46,497 nucleotides of DNA. It comes from Dehalococcoidales bacterium (GTDB lineage Bacteria > Chloroflexota > Dehalococcoidia > Dehalococcoidales > UBA2162). The notes below the pieces were generated by a model. It was not told the origin of the DNA, made no database searches, and worked only from the letters and a program-made list of their open reading frames with translations. Both the position numbers and the translations under genes were made by a program. The stretch lies in NCBI GenBank assembly GCA_030690265.1, contig JAUYHA010000189.1, forward strand, positions 1-46,497, read 5' to 3'. Positions 24,931 through 33,487 of this stretch are shown here, piece by piece; within the stretch, counting starts at the first letter, position 1, and each line of letters opens with the position of its first letter.

Positions 24931-26841
24931 CTACTCATCGGTTACCTCAGCATCCTCCGCCTCAGCCTCTTCCTCAGCCTGTTTCGCTCTCCTTTGCTCA
25001 TACATCTTGGCTAAAAATTCCAGACGCGATTCAATTCTGTCTTTAGCCTCCACCCCCCCATCACCTTCCCCGGTACCGGGCTCTTCAGTTTTGTTTTTTA
25101 CTTTTTCAGGAACTTTCTTTGATGTTTTCTCAGCCTTGACGGTCGATTTACCACCTCCTGCCTGGCCAATCGCTTCTTCAAAAGCCCTCAGTGATGCTTC
25201 GGCTGTCTCCTGGGACAATCTGCCGCTTGCTTCAGCCCGGCTCATTGCTTCCTCAAAAGCTCGTATTGATACTTCAGCCGCTTCTCTGGCAGCCCGTGTT
25301 GATGCCTCGGTAGCTTCCTGGGTAGCCTCTATTGACCTCCTGGCTGTCTCCCTGGCTTCCCGGGTCAGGGCTCCAGCTATCTCCTTAGCCGCCCTGGTTG
25401 ATGCTTTGGTTGATGCCTCGACAGCCCTTGTTGATGTTTCGGCCGTCTCTTTGGCAAGTCTGCTTATTTCCTCGGCTTTACTTATTGCCTCCTGGGAAGC
25501 ACTCACCACCGTTTCAATCGCTTCCTTAGAAGCTCTTATTGCCGCTTCCACGGCTTTCTGGGCTGAGCTGGCCAGTGCCTGTGCCGTTTCCTTAACCACC
25601 CTGGTGGTCGCTTCTGCCCGGCTGATTGCTTCCTCAAAAGCTTTTATTGATACTTCAGCTACTTCTTTGGCTTCTCTACCCATTTCCTCGGCTTTGCTTA
25701 TTGCCTCCTGGGAAGCTTTTATTGACGCTTCAACTACTTCGCGGGTAGACCCAGCCGATGCTTCGGCAATCTCTTTAGCCGCCTTACTGATTTCCTCAGC
25801 CTTAGCCACCGCTTCCCGGGCATTTTTTGCCGATGCCTCAGCCATCTCCCTGGCCTGCAGGCTTATCTCTTCAGCCTGTTTTAACCCCTCCTGAGATGTT
25901 TTAAGAGCTCCTTCAGCTACCTCCTTGGTCTCCCTGCTGATTTCCTCAGCCTTATCCACCGCTTCCTGAGTGACCTTTGCTGATGCTTCAGCCGCCTCCC
26001 TGGCTTCTCTGCTGATTTCCTCGGCCCGGCTTACCGTCTGCTGGACACTAACCGCTGATGCTTCAACCATCTCCCTGGTGGAAATGCTAACTTTTTCTGC
26101 CCGGTCCGCCGCTTCTCGAGAGACCCTTCCTGACACTTCGGCCGCTTCCTTGGCTTCCCGGCTAATCCTCTCAGCCCTGCTTACTACATCCCGGGAGGTC
26201 CTGATTGATGCCTCAGTTGCCTCTTTGCTTATTTTCTCACTCTTAGCTATCGCCTCTCGGGCCGCCTGGGCTGATTCTTCAGCCGCCTTTTTAGCTACCC
26301 GGCTTGTCTCCTCGGCCCGGCTCATCATTTCCCTGGAAGCCCTGGCTGATAGTTCAGCCCTCTCCTTAGCTGCTTTGCCGGCTTCTTCAGCCCGGCTTAA
26401 ACCTTCCTGAGAGGCTTTCACCACCGCTTCCGCAGCTTCCAGTGACTGCCTGCTTAATTCCTCGGCATGCCTTATCGCCTCTTCAAATTCTTTTGTTAAT
26501 GCTTCTACCGTTTCTTTTGGAGCTCTGGCAGCCGCCTCAGCTACAGCTATTACCTCCTGAGCAGCCTTTTCTGATGCCTCAGCTGTTTCCCTGGCTTCCT
26601 TACTTATTTCTTCAGCCCGGCTCAACGCTTCCTGAGCCGCCTTTGCTGACGCCTTAGCCGCCTTCCTGGTTTCTTCAGCTATTTTCTCAGCCTTACCCAG
26701 TGCTTCCTGCGCCGTTCTGGTTGACGCCTCGGCGGCATCCCTGGCTGCCTTACCCAACCTCTCAGCTCTGGCAACCGCTTCCTCAAATGTCCCGCTGCCG
26801 CTTAATTTTCCCTTTACCTGCTCAAGAGGCACCTTAGCCAC
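24931..26841 (-). CDS. Long Ala/Glu-rich coiled-coil protein built of 25-residue repeats
   Basis: From about residue 18 to 570 the 636-residue protein is an array of 25-residue units such as EALSRAEEISKEARETAEAS + EKAAQ and QTVSRAEEISREAREAAEAS + AKVTQ. The unit consensus is 'EA(I/L)SRAEEISREAKE(A/T)AE(A/V)S.KA.(Q/R)'; a few units are 22 or 11 residues long, so length changes come in whole helical steps. The tail (about 571-636) is charged, with KSTVKAEKTSKKVPEKVKNK, then RLEFLAKMYEQRRAKQAEEE and an acidic end. No signal peptide, no membrane segment. It should form a rod some 80 nm long if one helix. Function unknown; a cytoskeletal or scaffold role is inference. GTG start at 26841. Confidence 0.75.
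   Translation of the reverse strand: MAKVPLEQVKGKLSGSGTFEEAVARAERLGKAARDAAEASTRTAQEALGKAEKIAEETRKAAKASAKAAQEALSRAEEISKEARETAEASEKAAQEVIAVAEAAARAPKETVEALTKEFEEAIRHAEELSRQSLEAAEAVVKASQEGLSRAEEAGKAAKERAELSARASREMMSRAEETSRVAKKAAEESAQAAREAIAKSEKISKEATEASIRTSRDVVSRAERISREAKEAAEVSGRVSREAADRAEKVSISTREMVEASAVSVQQTVSRAEEISREAREAAEASAKVTQEAVDKAEEISRETKEVAEGALKTSQEGLKQAEEISLQAREMAEASAKNAREAVAKAEEISKAAKEIAEASAGSTREVVEASIKASQEAISKAEEMGREAKEVAEVSIKAFEEAISRAEATTRVVKETAQALASSAQKAVEAAIRASKEAIETVVSASQEAISKAEEISRLAKETAETSTRAVEASTKASTRAAKEIAGALTREARETARRSIEATQEATEASTRAAREAAEVSIRAFEEAMSRAEASGRLSQETAEASLRAFEEAIGQAGGGKSTVKAEKTSKKVPEKVKNKTEEPGTGEGDGGVEAKDRIESRLEFLAKMYEQRRAKQAEEEAEAEDAEVTDE
24964..26790. repeat. 75-bp coding repeat array
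   Basis: The DNA of the coiled-coil gene repeats with a 75-bp period (degenerate), about twenty units plus partial units of 33 and 66 bases. Because the repeat is Ala/Glu/Ser-rich, it leaves long stop-free antisense frames (25007-25894 and 25970-26410, plus strand), which are shadows. Confidence 0.7.
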
Positions 26842-26895
26842 CGTCCTTCAATCCAATCCTCTTTCCCCATATTCTAATACGGACAACTTAGTTTT

Positions 26896-27822
26896 TCAAT
26901 AGCCCCTATAAAACCCGCCTATTTCCTCCAGTGCCCGGGTTAAATCTTGCGGAAGAGGCGAGGTGAACTCAACATATTCACCACTGGAAGGCAGTTTAAA
27001 ACCTAGGCCGGAGGCGTGGACGAACTGCCTTAACAGGTGGGGTGATTTAACACCATAGACCTTATCCCCCACTACCGGGTAGCCGACAGCAGCCAGGTGA
27101 ACCCGTATCTGGTGGGTACGACCGGTCTCAGGTTTAACCTCAAGCAGAGTATAGCCGCCGATATAGTTGACCACATGATATTCAGTCTGTGCTTGCCGCC
27201 CTCTACTCTCAGCCACCACTGCCATCCGTTCCCGGTAGCGGGGATGGCGGCCGACCGGCGCCTCAATAATGCCATCTTCCTGCACCGGGTGTCCTTTTAC
27301 CAGCACCAGATAGATTTTAACCACGGAACGGGCTTTAAACTGGTTAGCCAGGTTCAAATGAGCGGCTCTATTCTTGGCGACCACCATTACTCCTGAAGTA
27401 TCCTTGTCCAGACGATGCACTATTCCCGGCCTCTGGCGGTCTCCGGTATCAGGCAGGCCCGGCAGGTAAGACAGGACAGCATTTACCAGGGTGTGACCGG
27501 GATGCCCCGGCGCCGGATGAACAGTCAACCCGGCTGGCTTATCCACTACCAGCAGGTCATCATCTTCGTAAAGGATATCCAGCGGGATCGGCTCGGGTTG
27601 AAGAGAACTGCCGGTGGGGGGAGGCTGGGCAATAGTTAACCTATCCCCGATGCTAAGCTGAAGCCCTGCTTTAGCCAGGCGGTTATTTACCCTGACATAG
27701 CCCTGGCTAATGAGCTTTTGAACCTGCGTTCGGGATAACCCGGGGCAGTGCTCGGTAACATACTTATCAAGACGGACACCCTGCTTATCAACCACCAGAG
27801 AGGAAACCTCGGGAGAACTCAC
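26896..27822 (-). CDS. rluD: RluA/RluD-family 23S rRNA pseudouridine synthase
   Basis: The 308-residue protein has an N-terminal S4 RNA-binding domain (about 14-65: VRLDKYVTEHCPGLSRTQVQ, RVNNRLAKAG) and the RluA catalytic domain with LLVVDKPAGLTVHP and the catalytic D139 in HRLDKDTSGVMVVAK. The C-terminal PETGRTHQIRVHLAAVGYPV motif is complete. It isomerises uridines in rRNA; the S4 domain and length favour RluD, which acts on helix 69, over RluA or RluC, but that is not certain. It lies 54 bases before the repeat-helix gene on the same strand and may be transcribed with it. Confidence 0.9.
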   Translation of the reverse strand: MSSPEVSSLVVDKQGVRLDKYVTEHCPGLSRTQVQKLISQGYVRVNNRLAKAGLQLSIGDRLTIAQPPPTGSSLQPEPIPLDILYEDDDLLVVDKPAGLTVHPAPGHPGHTLVNAVLSYLPGLPDTGDRQRPGIVHRLDKDTSGVMVVAKNRAAHLNLANQFKARSVVKIYLVLVKGHPVQEDGIIEAPVGRHPRYRERMAVVAESRGRQAQTEYHVVNYIGGYTLLEVKPETGRTHQIRVHLAAVGYPVVGDKVYGVKSPHLLRQFVHASGLGFKLPSSGEYVEFTSPLPQDLTRALEEIGGFYRGY

Positions 27823-27876
27823 TCTTTCACCTCAAGTATCTCAAATTATTAATTTCATGTGATTAGACACTGCCGA

Positions 27877-27905
27877 TTGACACATCTAATATATCAAATT
27901 ATAAT
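27877..27905 (+). promoter_or_regulatory. Consensus promoter of the NfnA/SudB-like operon
   Basis: TTGACA (27877-27882), 17 bases, TATAAT (27900-27905): a perfect sigma-A consensus. The leader to the TTG start at 27997 is about 85 bases. Within it, TTTGCCACCTG at 27943-27953 repeats 11 bases of the XRE operator at 7836-7851. Confidence 0.7.
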
Positions 27906-27996
27906 ATTATTTGTAAGGATAAACAGTCTCTTAAAAGAAACGTTTGCCACCTGATGTTAGCAAGATTAGAACCGTAAACGTTCAGAACGAGTAAAG

Positions 27997-28839
27997 TTGC
28001 CCAGGATATTACTAAAAGAAGAGCTTGCGCCCAAAATCAACCTCTTTAAGATTGAAGCTCCGGCGGTAGCTAAGAAAGCTCAAGCCGGACAGTTTGTTGT
28101 CATCCGAATTGATGAAAAGGGCGAGCGTATCCCCCTCACCGTAGCCGACTGGAACAGGGAAGAGGGAAGTATTACCATTGTCGTTATGAGCGTGGGAACA
28201 ACCACCCACCGCCTGGCCCAGCTTGACGCCGGCGACTCTATTTCAGATTTTGTCGGCCCCCTGGGCTTACCTACCCATATCGAAAAGTTCGGCACTGTGG
28301 TCTGCGTTGCCGGAGGATTCGCCGTAGCCACCATAATGCCTATCGCCCGAGCTATGAAAGAGGCAGGGAATAAAGTTATTTCCATTATGGGGGCAAGAAA
28401 CAAGGGGCTAATCTTCTGGGAAGAAGAGCTTCGCCGTGTCAGTAACCAGCTAATCGTTACCACTGATGACGGCTCTTACGGCCGCAAAGGAGTGGTAACC
28501 GAGCCACTAAAGGACTTACTTGAAGGCAATGAGCGGATTGACCGGGTGATTGCTATCGGTCCGAGCATTATGATGAAGTTCTGTGCCAAAACCACCCAAC
28601 CCTTCGGGGTGAAGACAATTGTCAGCCTGAACCCGATAATGGTTGATGGCACAGGAATGTGTGGCGTTTGCCGTGTTTCCGTTAACGGCACCACAAGGCT
28701 TGCCTGCGTGGACGGGCCCGACTTTGATGGTCACCAGGTAGACTGGGATTTACTTCTTGCCCGTCAGCGGACTTACCTCAATGAAGAGAAGCTCTCCTTC
28801 GAGCAGTGGCTGAAGCAGCATAAGCTTAGTCCTGAATAG
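27997..28839 (+). CDS. FAD/NAD-binding ferredoxin-NADP reductase subunit (NfnA/SudB-like)
   Basis: The 280-residue protein has the FNR-like FAD part (GQFVVIRIDEKGERIPLTVA), the NAD(P) part starting VVCVAGGFAVATIMPIARAM, and a C-terminal 2Fe-2S site GMCGVCRVSVNG with C222, C225 and C237, the fourth ligand probably D217, as in NfnA. With the next gene it forms the small and large subunits of NfnAB (electron-bifurcating NADH-dependent ferredoxin:NADP reductase) or sulfide dehydrogenase SudAB. The two cannot be told apart by eye. The start is TTG at 27997; the frame has a stop at 27967 and no other start between. SD is weak. Confidence 0.85.
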   Translation: MPRILLKEELAPKINLFKIEAPAVAKKAQAGQFVVIRIDEKGERIPLTVADWNREEGSITIVVMSVGTTTHRLAQLDAGDSISDFVGPLGLPTHIEKFGTVVCVAGGFAVATIMPIARAMKEAGNKVISIMGARNKGLIFWEEELRRVSNQLIVTTDDGSYGRKGVVTEPLKDLLEGNERIDRVIAIGPSIMMKFCAKTTQPFGVKTIVSLNPIMVDGTGMCGVCRVSVNGTTRLACVDGPDFDGHQVDWDLLLARQRTYLNEEKLSFEQWLKQHKLSPE

Positions 28840-28850
28840 GAGTCACATCT

Positions 28851-30251
28851 ATGCCCAAACTGGACTTAAATCGAATAGACATGCCCCGCCAGGACCCCAA
28901 AACACGGGCTAAAAATTTTAATGAAGTAGCTCTGGGTTATCCTGCCGAGCAAGCTCAAACCGAGGCAAACCGCTGTCTACAGTGTCCCAAACGTCCCTGT
29001 ATTGGCGGCTGCCCGGTAAATATCAATATCCCTGGTTTTATCGAACCTCTAGCTAAAGGCAATTTGGCGGAGGCGGTAAGAGTACTGAAGGATAAAAACA
29101 GCCTGCCCGGTATCTGTGGACGGGTCTGCCCCCAGGAAACCCAGTGCGAATCGGTATGCGTTCTAGATAAGAGAAACGCTTCAGTGGCTATTGGCCGCCT
29201 GGAGCGGTATGTAGCTGACTGGGAGCAGGCTAACAAGCAATCGACCGCACCGGCTAACCTGCCCGAACCAAGCGGTAAACGGGTGGCAGTGGTCGGCTCG
29301 GGACCGTCCGGGCTAACGGCGGCGGCTGATTTAGCTAAACTGGGGCACAGCGTTACCCTGTTTGAGGCATTACATGCTACCGGAGGAGTATTAAGCTACG
29401 GCATCCCTGAATTTAGATTGCCCAAGGAAATCGTCCAGTCTGAGGTTGACTATGTTACTTCCCTGGGAGTAGAGCTTAAGCTGGACTCTATCATCGGTAA
29501 GATTGATACTGTTGATGAATTGCTCAGTAATGGCTATGACGCTGTCTTCCTGGGCACCGGCGCCGGACGGCCACTGTTTCTGGATATCCCCGGCGAGAAC
29601 TCTAATGGTGTCTACTCAGCCAATGAATTCTTAACCCGGGTCAACTTAATGAAAGCCTATAAGTTCCCCGAATATGATACCCCGGTGAGTATTGGCAAAA
29701 AAGTAGCCGTGGTTGGTGGTGGTAATGTGGCAATGGATTCAGCCCGGAGCGCTTTAAGACTCGGCGCCGAAGAAGTCTATATTGTATACCGGCGCTCAGC
29801 CGCCGAATTACCCGCCCGGCGTGAGGAAGTGGAAAATGCTGAAGAAGAGGGCATTCAATTTAAGTTCTTAACCAACCCTATACAGTTCCTGAGCAACGAA
29901 CAGGGCTTTGTGACGGGCATAGAGTGCCGGGAAATGGAGCTTGGTGAGCCTGATGAAAGCGGCCGGCGCCGCCCCGTACCCAAAGCCGGCAGCGAGTTCG
30001 TAATTAATGTTGATACTGTAGTTATCGCCATCGGCAATGCCCCTAACCCCATTATTGCCCAAACTACGGCAGACCTTGAAACTACCCGCTGGGGCACCGT
30101 AGTAGCCGATGAAGCTACCGGAAAAACAGTGAAAGCAAAGGTCTGGGCTGGAGGTGATATAGTTACCGGGGCAGCTACGGTAATCAGTGCCATGGGTGCC
30201 GGCAAAAGAGCCGCTGCCTCTATAGACGCTTATCTCAAGGAATTGCCCTGA
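28851..30251 (+). CDS. gltA: NADPH-dependent glutamate synthase-like flavoprotein (NfnB/SudA/GltD-like)
   Basis: The 466-residue protein carries two N-terminal 4Fe-4S cluster sites, RCLQCPKRPCIGGCPVNINI (residues about 42-61) and CGRVCPQETQCESVC. An FAD motif VAVVGSGPSGLTAAADLAKL and an NADPH motif KVAVVGGGNVAMDSARSALR follow, with a final ATGKTVKAKVWAGGDIVTGA. It is automatically named homotetrameric glutamate synthase, but there is no large GltB in the window and the gene follows an NfnA/SudB homologue by 11 bases, so electron transfer between NADPH, NADH and ferredoxin is the likelier job. SD AGGAG precedes the ATG. Confidence 0.88.
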   Translation: MPKLDLNRIDMPRQDPKTRAKNFNEVALGYPAEQAQTEANRCLQCPKRPCIGGCPVNINIPGFIEPLAKGNLAEAVRVLKDKNSLPGICGRVCPQETQCESVCVLDKRNASVAIGRLERYVADWEQANKQSTAPANLPEPSGKRVAVVGSGPSGLTAAADLAKLGHSVTLFEALHATGGVLSYGIPEFRLPKEIVQSEVDYVTSLGVELKLDSIIGKIDTVDELLSNGYDAVFLGTGAGRPLFLDIPGENSNGVYSANEFLTRVNLMKAYKFPEYDTPVSIGKKVAVVGGGNVAMDSARSALRLGAEEVYIVYRRSAAELPARREEVENAEEEGIQFKFLTNPIQFLSNEQGFVTGIECREMELGEPDESGRRRPVPKAGSEFVINVDTVVIAIGNAPNPIIAQTTADLETTRWGTVVADEATGKTVKAKVWAGGDIVTGAATVISAMGAGKRAAASIDAYLKELP

Positions 30252-30278
30252 ACAGGGAGGGCAAGTTTTGAATATGCT

Positions 30279-30629
30279 TTAGCCCGGCTTTACCTCATGC
30301 GAGCCGAAAATAAAATCCAGGTCATCCTGCAAAGCGGCCAGCATCTGCTGAGAAAAGAGCTTCTCATCTATATCAAGCATTAACTTTGTTTCACCCTTAG
30401 CCGAACCCACCAGATGGACAGTAAGACACTCTTTCTCAGTTTTACCTGACTTATCCTGCATCTTGAAAGTCAGAGTGCCCCGAGAGGTAAATGATGAAGA
30501 GTCAGTAGAGGAAGAATAGGTTTCCAGCTTGGCATCACCAATGATTGCTCCCTGCTTCAAAGTAAAATCTTTTATTTCATCATAGAGCAATTCTGGGTTA
30601 ACCCCCTTATAGGTTTTTTTAATTTGCAT
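30279..30629 (-). CDS. Conserved-looking protein of unknown function
   Basis: The 116-residue product (MQIKKTYKGVNPELLYDEIK ...) has a strand-helix-strand layout ending in the helix KLFSQQMLAALQDDLDFIFG, and might belong to the SRPBCC/START-like superfamily ('aLlddld' type end). That is a guess. The first ATG at 30662 overlaps the predicted -10 box, so transcription should start after it; the ATG at 30629 is preferred. AAGGA lies 13 bases before it. No signal peptide. It is transcribed divergently from rpsB. Confidence 0.6.
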   Translation of the reverse strand: MQIKKTYKGVNPELLYDEIKDFTLKQGAIIGDAKLETYSSSTDSSSFTSRGTLTFKMQDKSGKTEKECLTVHLVGSAKGETKLMLDIDEKLFSQQMLAALQDDLDFIFGSHEVKPG

Positions 30630-30657
30630 CTCCGTATGTTCGTCCTTTTTAACCGTT

Positions 30658-30687
30658 ATCATAGTGGTAATGATAGCGCTTTGTCAA
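30658..30687 (-). promoter_or_regulatory. Promoter of the unknown gene upstream of rpsB
   Basis: On the minus strand TTGACA (30682-30687), 18 bases, TATGAT (30658-30663). The predicted start of transcription lies about 30650, inside the longer version of the ORF, which is the main argument for the shorter start. Confidence 0.6.
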
Positions 30688-30702
30688 TTATGCCAGGGGC
30701 TA

Positions 30703-30731
30703 TTGCCGTCCACTGGATGATATGCTATACT
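30703..30731 (+). promoter_or_regulatory. rpsB operon promoter
   Basis: TTGCCG (30703-30708), 17 bases, TATACT (30726-30731), giving a leader of about 40 bases with AAGGAGA before the TTG start. The -35 lies 16 bases from the -35 of the divergent gene. Confidence 0.55.
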
Positions 30732-30778
30732 CTTTGTGTTTTAGATTGATTAGACTAGAATAGAAAAAGGAGATTAAT

Positions 30779-31534
30779 TTGCCAGAGACCGTCACCATTA
30801 AACAGCTTTTGGAAGCCGGGGCTCACTTCGGGCACCAGACCAGCCGCTGGCACCCCCGGATGAAAAAATACATCTTTACCAAACGGCAGGGAATTCATAT
30901 CATTGACCTGGAGCAAACTGCCAGTATGCTGGCTAAAGCCTGTGAATTCATTCGTCAGGTAGTAGCTGAAGGCGACAAGATTCTTTTTGTCGCTACCAAG
31001 AGGCAGGCTCAAGAAATTATCGCCGAGGAAGCCACCCGCTGCGGTATGTACTATGTCAACCAGCGCTGGCTGGGAGGAGTGCTGACCAACTTTGCTACCA
31101 TCCAGGCCCGCATTGACCACCTGGTCCGCCTGGAAGACCAGCAGTCCAGGGGGGAATTTAACCGCCTGCCTAAAAAAGAAGCCCTGAAACTTGAGCAGCA
31201 AATCACCAAGCTCAACCGACAAATGGGTGGGTTCAAGGAGATGACCACTTTACCGGCGGCCCTCTTTATTATTGACCCGGGGAAAGAAACAACGGCCGTA
31301 CTTGAAGCCAAACGGATAGGAATTCCGGTGGTGGCAACTGTAGATACTACCTGTAACCCTGACGACATAGATTATCCCATTCCGGCTAATGATGATGCCA
31401 ACAGGTCTATCAAACTGATAAGCAGCAAGATTGCTGACGCAGTTATTGAAGGCAAAGCCAGCCTGGAAGCCATAATCACCGAGACCCGCGGGGAAGAAGG
31501 CCCGGCAGAATCCGAAATAAAGGAAACTCAATAG
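30779..31534 (+). CDS. rpsB: 30S ribosomal protein S2
   Basis: The 251-residue protein has the S2 hallmarks: [20 protein letters not shown], the helix [33 protein letters not shown], and [20 protein letters not shown] with [12 protein letters not shown]. It joins the small subunit and helps bind mRNA near the platform. The start is TTG at 30779, fixed by AAGGAGA 5 bases upstream and by the promoter position. First gene of the translation cluster; tsf follows after 77 bases. Confidence 0.97.
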   Translation: MPETVTIKQLLEAGAHFGHQTSRWHPRMKKYIFTKRQGIHIIDLEQTASMLAKACEFIRQVVAEGDKILFVATKRQAQEIIAEEATRCGMYYVNQRWLGGVLTNFATIQARIDHLVRLEDQQSRGEFNRLPKKEALKLEQQITKLNRQMGGFKEMTTLPAALFIIDPGKETTAVLEAKRIGIPVVATVDTTCNPDDIDYPIPANDDANRSIKLISSKIADAVIEGKASLEAIITETRGEEGPAESEIKETQ

Positions 31535-31611
31535 CCGGCCGTTTTTAACCCTGATAATAGTACCGATAATAAAGACGACAGCCATCTATAAATAAGGCAA
31601 GGAGAGAAAAG

Positions 31612-32121
31612 TTGGAAATCTCAACAGCTATGATAAAGGAGCTAAGAGAGCAGTCAGGAGCCGGCATTATGGAATGCCGGAACGCCTTAATCGAAGCCGA
31701 AGGAGCCATAGAAAAGGCTCAGCAGATTCTGAAAAAGCAAAGCCTTATCAAAGTGAAGAAGAAAAGTAGCCGCTCAACAGGTCAAGGGGTTATTGATGCT
31801 TATGTTCATGCCGGGGGACGGATTGGAGCCCTGGTTGAGGTGAACTGCGAGACTGACTTTGTTGCCCGGACTGAAGAATTTAAGGAACTGGCTCACGATA
31901 TGGCGATGCAGGTAGCGGCGATGAATCCCCAATTCGTCTCAACAGAAGAAATCCCTGAAGGGGCTTACATTGAACCTGAGACAGCCTGTCTACTGCGTCA
32001 ATCCTTTATCAAGGACCTCAGTATAACCGTTCAAGATGTTATTAACGAGGCAATCGCCAAACTGGGAGAGAATATCAAGGTCAGCCGGTTCGCCAGATTC
32101 GAGCTAAGCGGTTACAAGTAA
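31612..32121 (+). CDS. tsf: Elongation factor Ts, short form
   Basis: This 169-residue protein is the nucleotide exchange factor of EF-Tu. The N-terminal UBA-like module IKELREQSGAGIMECRNAL and the core VNCETDFVARTEEFKELAHD contain the TDFVA residues that displace Mg and nucleotide. At 169 residues it is much shorter than the 280-residue E. coli form, having a single core subdomain, like forms in several deep bacterial groups. TTG start at 31612 with AAGGAGA upstream. Sits in the standard place between rpsB and pyrH. Confidence 0.95.
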   Translation: MEISTAMIKELREQSGAGIMECRNALIEAEGAIEKAQQILKKQSLIKVKKKSSRSTGQGVIDAYVHAGGRIGALVEVNCETDFVARTEEFKELAHDMAMQVAAMNPQFVSTEEIPEGAYIEPETACLLRQSFIKDLSITVQDVINEAIAKLGENIKVSRFARFELSGYK

Positions 32122-32181
32122 AGCACCATAACTCAATACAGGCACTTATATCAAAATTGGAAGCTCCTTAAGGGAAAGGTA

Positions 32182-32916
32182 ATGACAGCCACCAGGTATC
32201 AGCGCGTTCTGCTTAAGCTCAGTGGAGAGACTTTTAGCCGGGGAGAAAATGACGGTACTGATACCTCTACCCTGGACAAAGTTGTCACAGAGGTCAAGCG
32301 AGTGATGGAAATTGGGGTAGAGATTGCTATTGTTATCGGTGGCGGTAATCTCTGGCGCGGGGCTAAAGCTGAGAAGGAAGGAGTGGACAGGGTCACCGCC
32401 GATTACGCCGGGATGCTGGCCACAGTAATAAACGCCCTTGTTCTCCAGGACAGACTAAGAAAAGAGGGGGTCTTGACCAGAATCCAGAGTGCCATCACCA
32501 TTCAGCACCTGGTGGAACCTTACTCTAGAGACCGGGCCGTACAGCACTTGAAGAAAGGAAGAGCTGTTATCTTCGCCGGCGGCACCGGAAATCCATATCT
32601 GACAACCGATACCGCAGCGGCTCTCCGGGCTGCTGAGATTGGGGCGGATATTTTACTTATGGCTAAGAATAATGTTGACGGCATTTATAGCTCCGACCCT
32701 TTAAAAGACCCCCGGGCTCAAAAGTTTGACCGGCTAACCTACCTTGAAGCCCTGAACAGACGCCTGAAGGTGATGGACGCTGCCGCTCTATTGCTATGCC
32801 TGGAAAACAAGTTACCGATAATTGTTTTTGACCTCCAGGCCCCCAACAGTATTGAAAGAGCCGTTATGGGAGAAGCTATCGGCACAATAGTCTCCGGTGA
32901 GGAAGAAAATGGCTAG
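32182..32916 (+). CDS. pyrH: UMP kinase
   Basis: The 244-residue bacterial UMP kinase phosphorylates UMP to UDP. Characteristic parts are [11 protein letters not shown] at the start, [34 protein letters not shown], the [20 protein letters not shown] phosphate and UMP-binding segment, and [19 protein letters not shown] lies just before the ATG. Its end overlaps frr by 8 bases, showing translational coupling. Confidence 0.97.
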   Translation: MTATRYQRVLLKLSGETFSRGENDGTDTSTLDKVVTEVKRVMEIGVEIAIVIGGGNLWRGAKAEKEGVDRVTADYAGMLATVINALVLQDRLRKEGVLTRIQSAITIQHLVEPYSRDRAVQHLKKGRAVIFAGGTGNPYLTTDTAAALRAAEIGADILLMAKNNVDGIYSSDPLKDPRAQKFDRLTYLEALNRRLKVMDAAALLLCLENKLPIIVFDLQAPNSIERAVMGEAIGTIVSGEEENG

Positions 32917-33466
32917 CCAGACTTTAAGCATTATTGAAGAAAAGATGCAAAAGACGGCTGATGGTTTGAGAAAAGAACTGGCCACTATTCGCACCGGAAG
33001 GGCAACACCTGCCCTGATAGAACATGTCAAGGTAGAATACGCCGGCGCTTCTCTACCCCTTAACCAGATAGCCGGTATTTCCGCGCCTGAGGCAAGTCTC
33101 CTCGTCATCCAACCCTGGGACAAAAGCAGCATCCGCCCTATAGAGAAAGCTATCCTGACTTCTGAACTGCGGCTGAATCCGGTTAATGATGGCAATGTCA
33201 TCCGCATCAGCATTCCGCCGCTCTCTGAAGAAAGGCGTCAGGAACTGGTCAAAATTGTGCGGAAGAGAGTTGAAGAAAGAAAAATAGCGGTGCGCAACCT
33301 GAGACGGGAAGCTATGGCTGAGCTAAAAGACCTGGAAAAGAACAAAGAAATATCACAGGACGAATATGAGCGTCTACTGAACCAGCTACAGACGCTTACC
33401 GATAGTTTCATCGCCGAGACCGAGCAAATAGGCCGGGATAAGGAAACAGAACTCACTCAGGTCTAG
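32909..33466 (+). CDS. frr: Ribosome recycling factor
   Basis: The ATG at 32909 is chosen over 32897 because GAGGAAG stands at good spacing and the protein is then 185 residues, the usual RRF length. It is a two-domain protein: helix bundle residues about 1-28 and 105-185 ([40 protein letters not shown]) with an inserted beta domain ([20 protein letters not shown]). The IRTGRATP tip and LTEERR-like [10 protein letters not shown] are conserved. It splits post-termination ribosomes together with EF-G. Overlaps pyrH. Confidence 0.96.
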   Translation: MASQTLSIIEEKMQKTADGLRKELATIRTGRATPALIEHVKVEYAGASLPLNQIAGISAPEASLLVIQPWDKSSIRPIEKAILTSELRLNPVNDGNVIRISIPPLSEERRQELVKIVRKRVEERKIAVRNLRREAMAELKDLEKNKEISQDEYERLLNQLQTLTDSFIAETEQIGRDKETELTQV

Positions 33467-33487
33467 CCATGACCAGAGAAGCAAAAA

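Noticed and set aside
25007-26410. Long plus-strand frames (25007-25894 and 25970-26410) opposite the coiled-coil gene
   Set aside because: They are antisense shadows of an Ala/Glu/Ser repeat, made of monotonous SAxxIASxEA units, with no SD and no recognisable domain.
24964-26790. 75-bp DNA repeat as an RNA or CRISPR-like array
   Set aside because: The period is explained by a 25-residue protein repeat in an open frame, with third-position variation as in coding sequence.
28851-30251. True glutamate synthase function
   Set aside because: There is no large GltB subunit, and the neighbour is an NfnA/SudB homologue; the name is kept only as a homology label.
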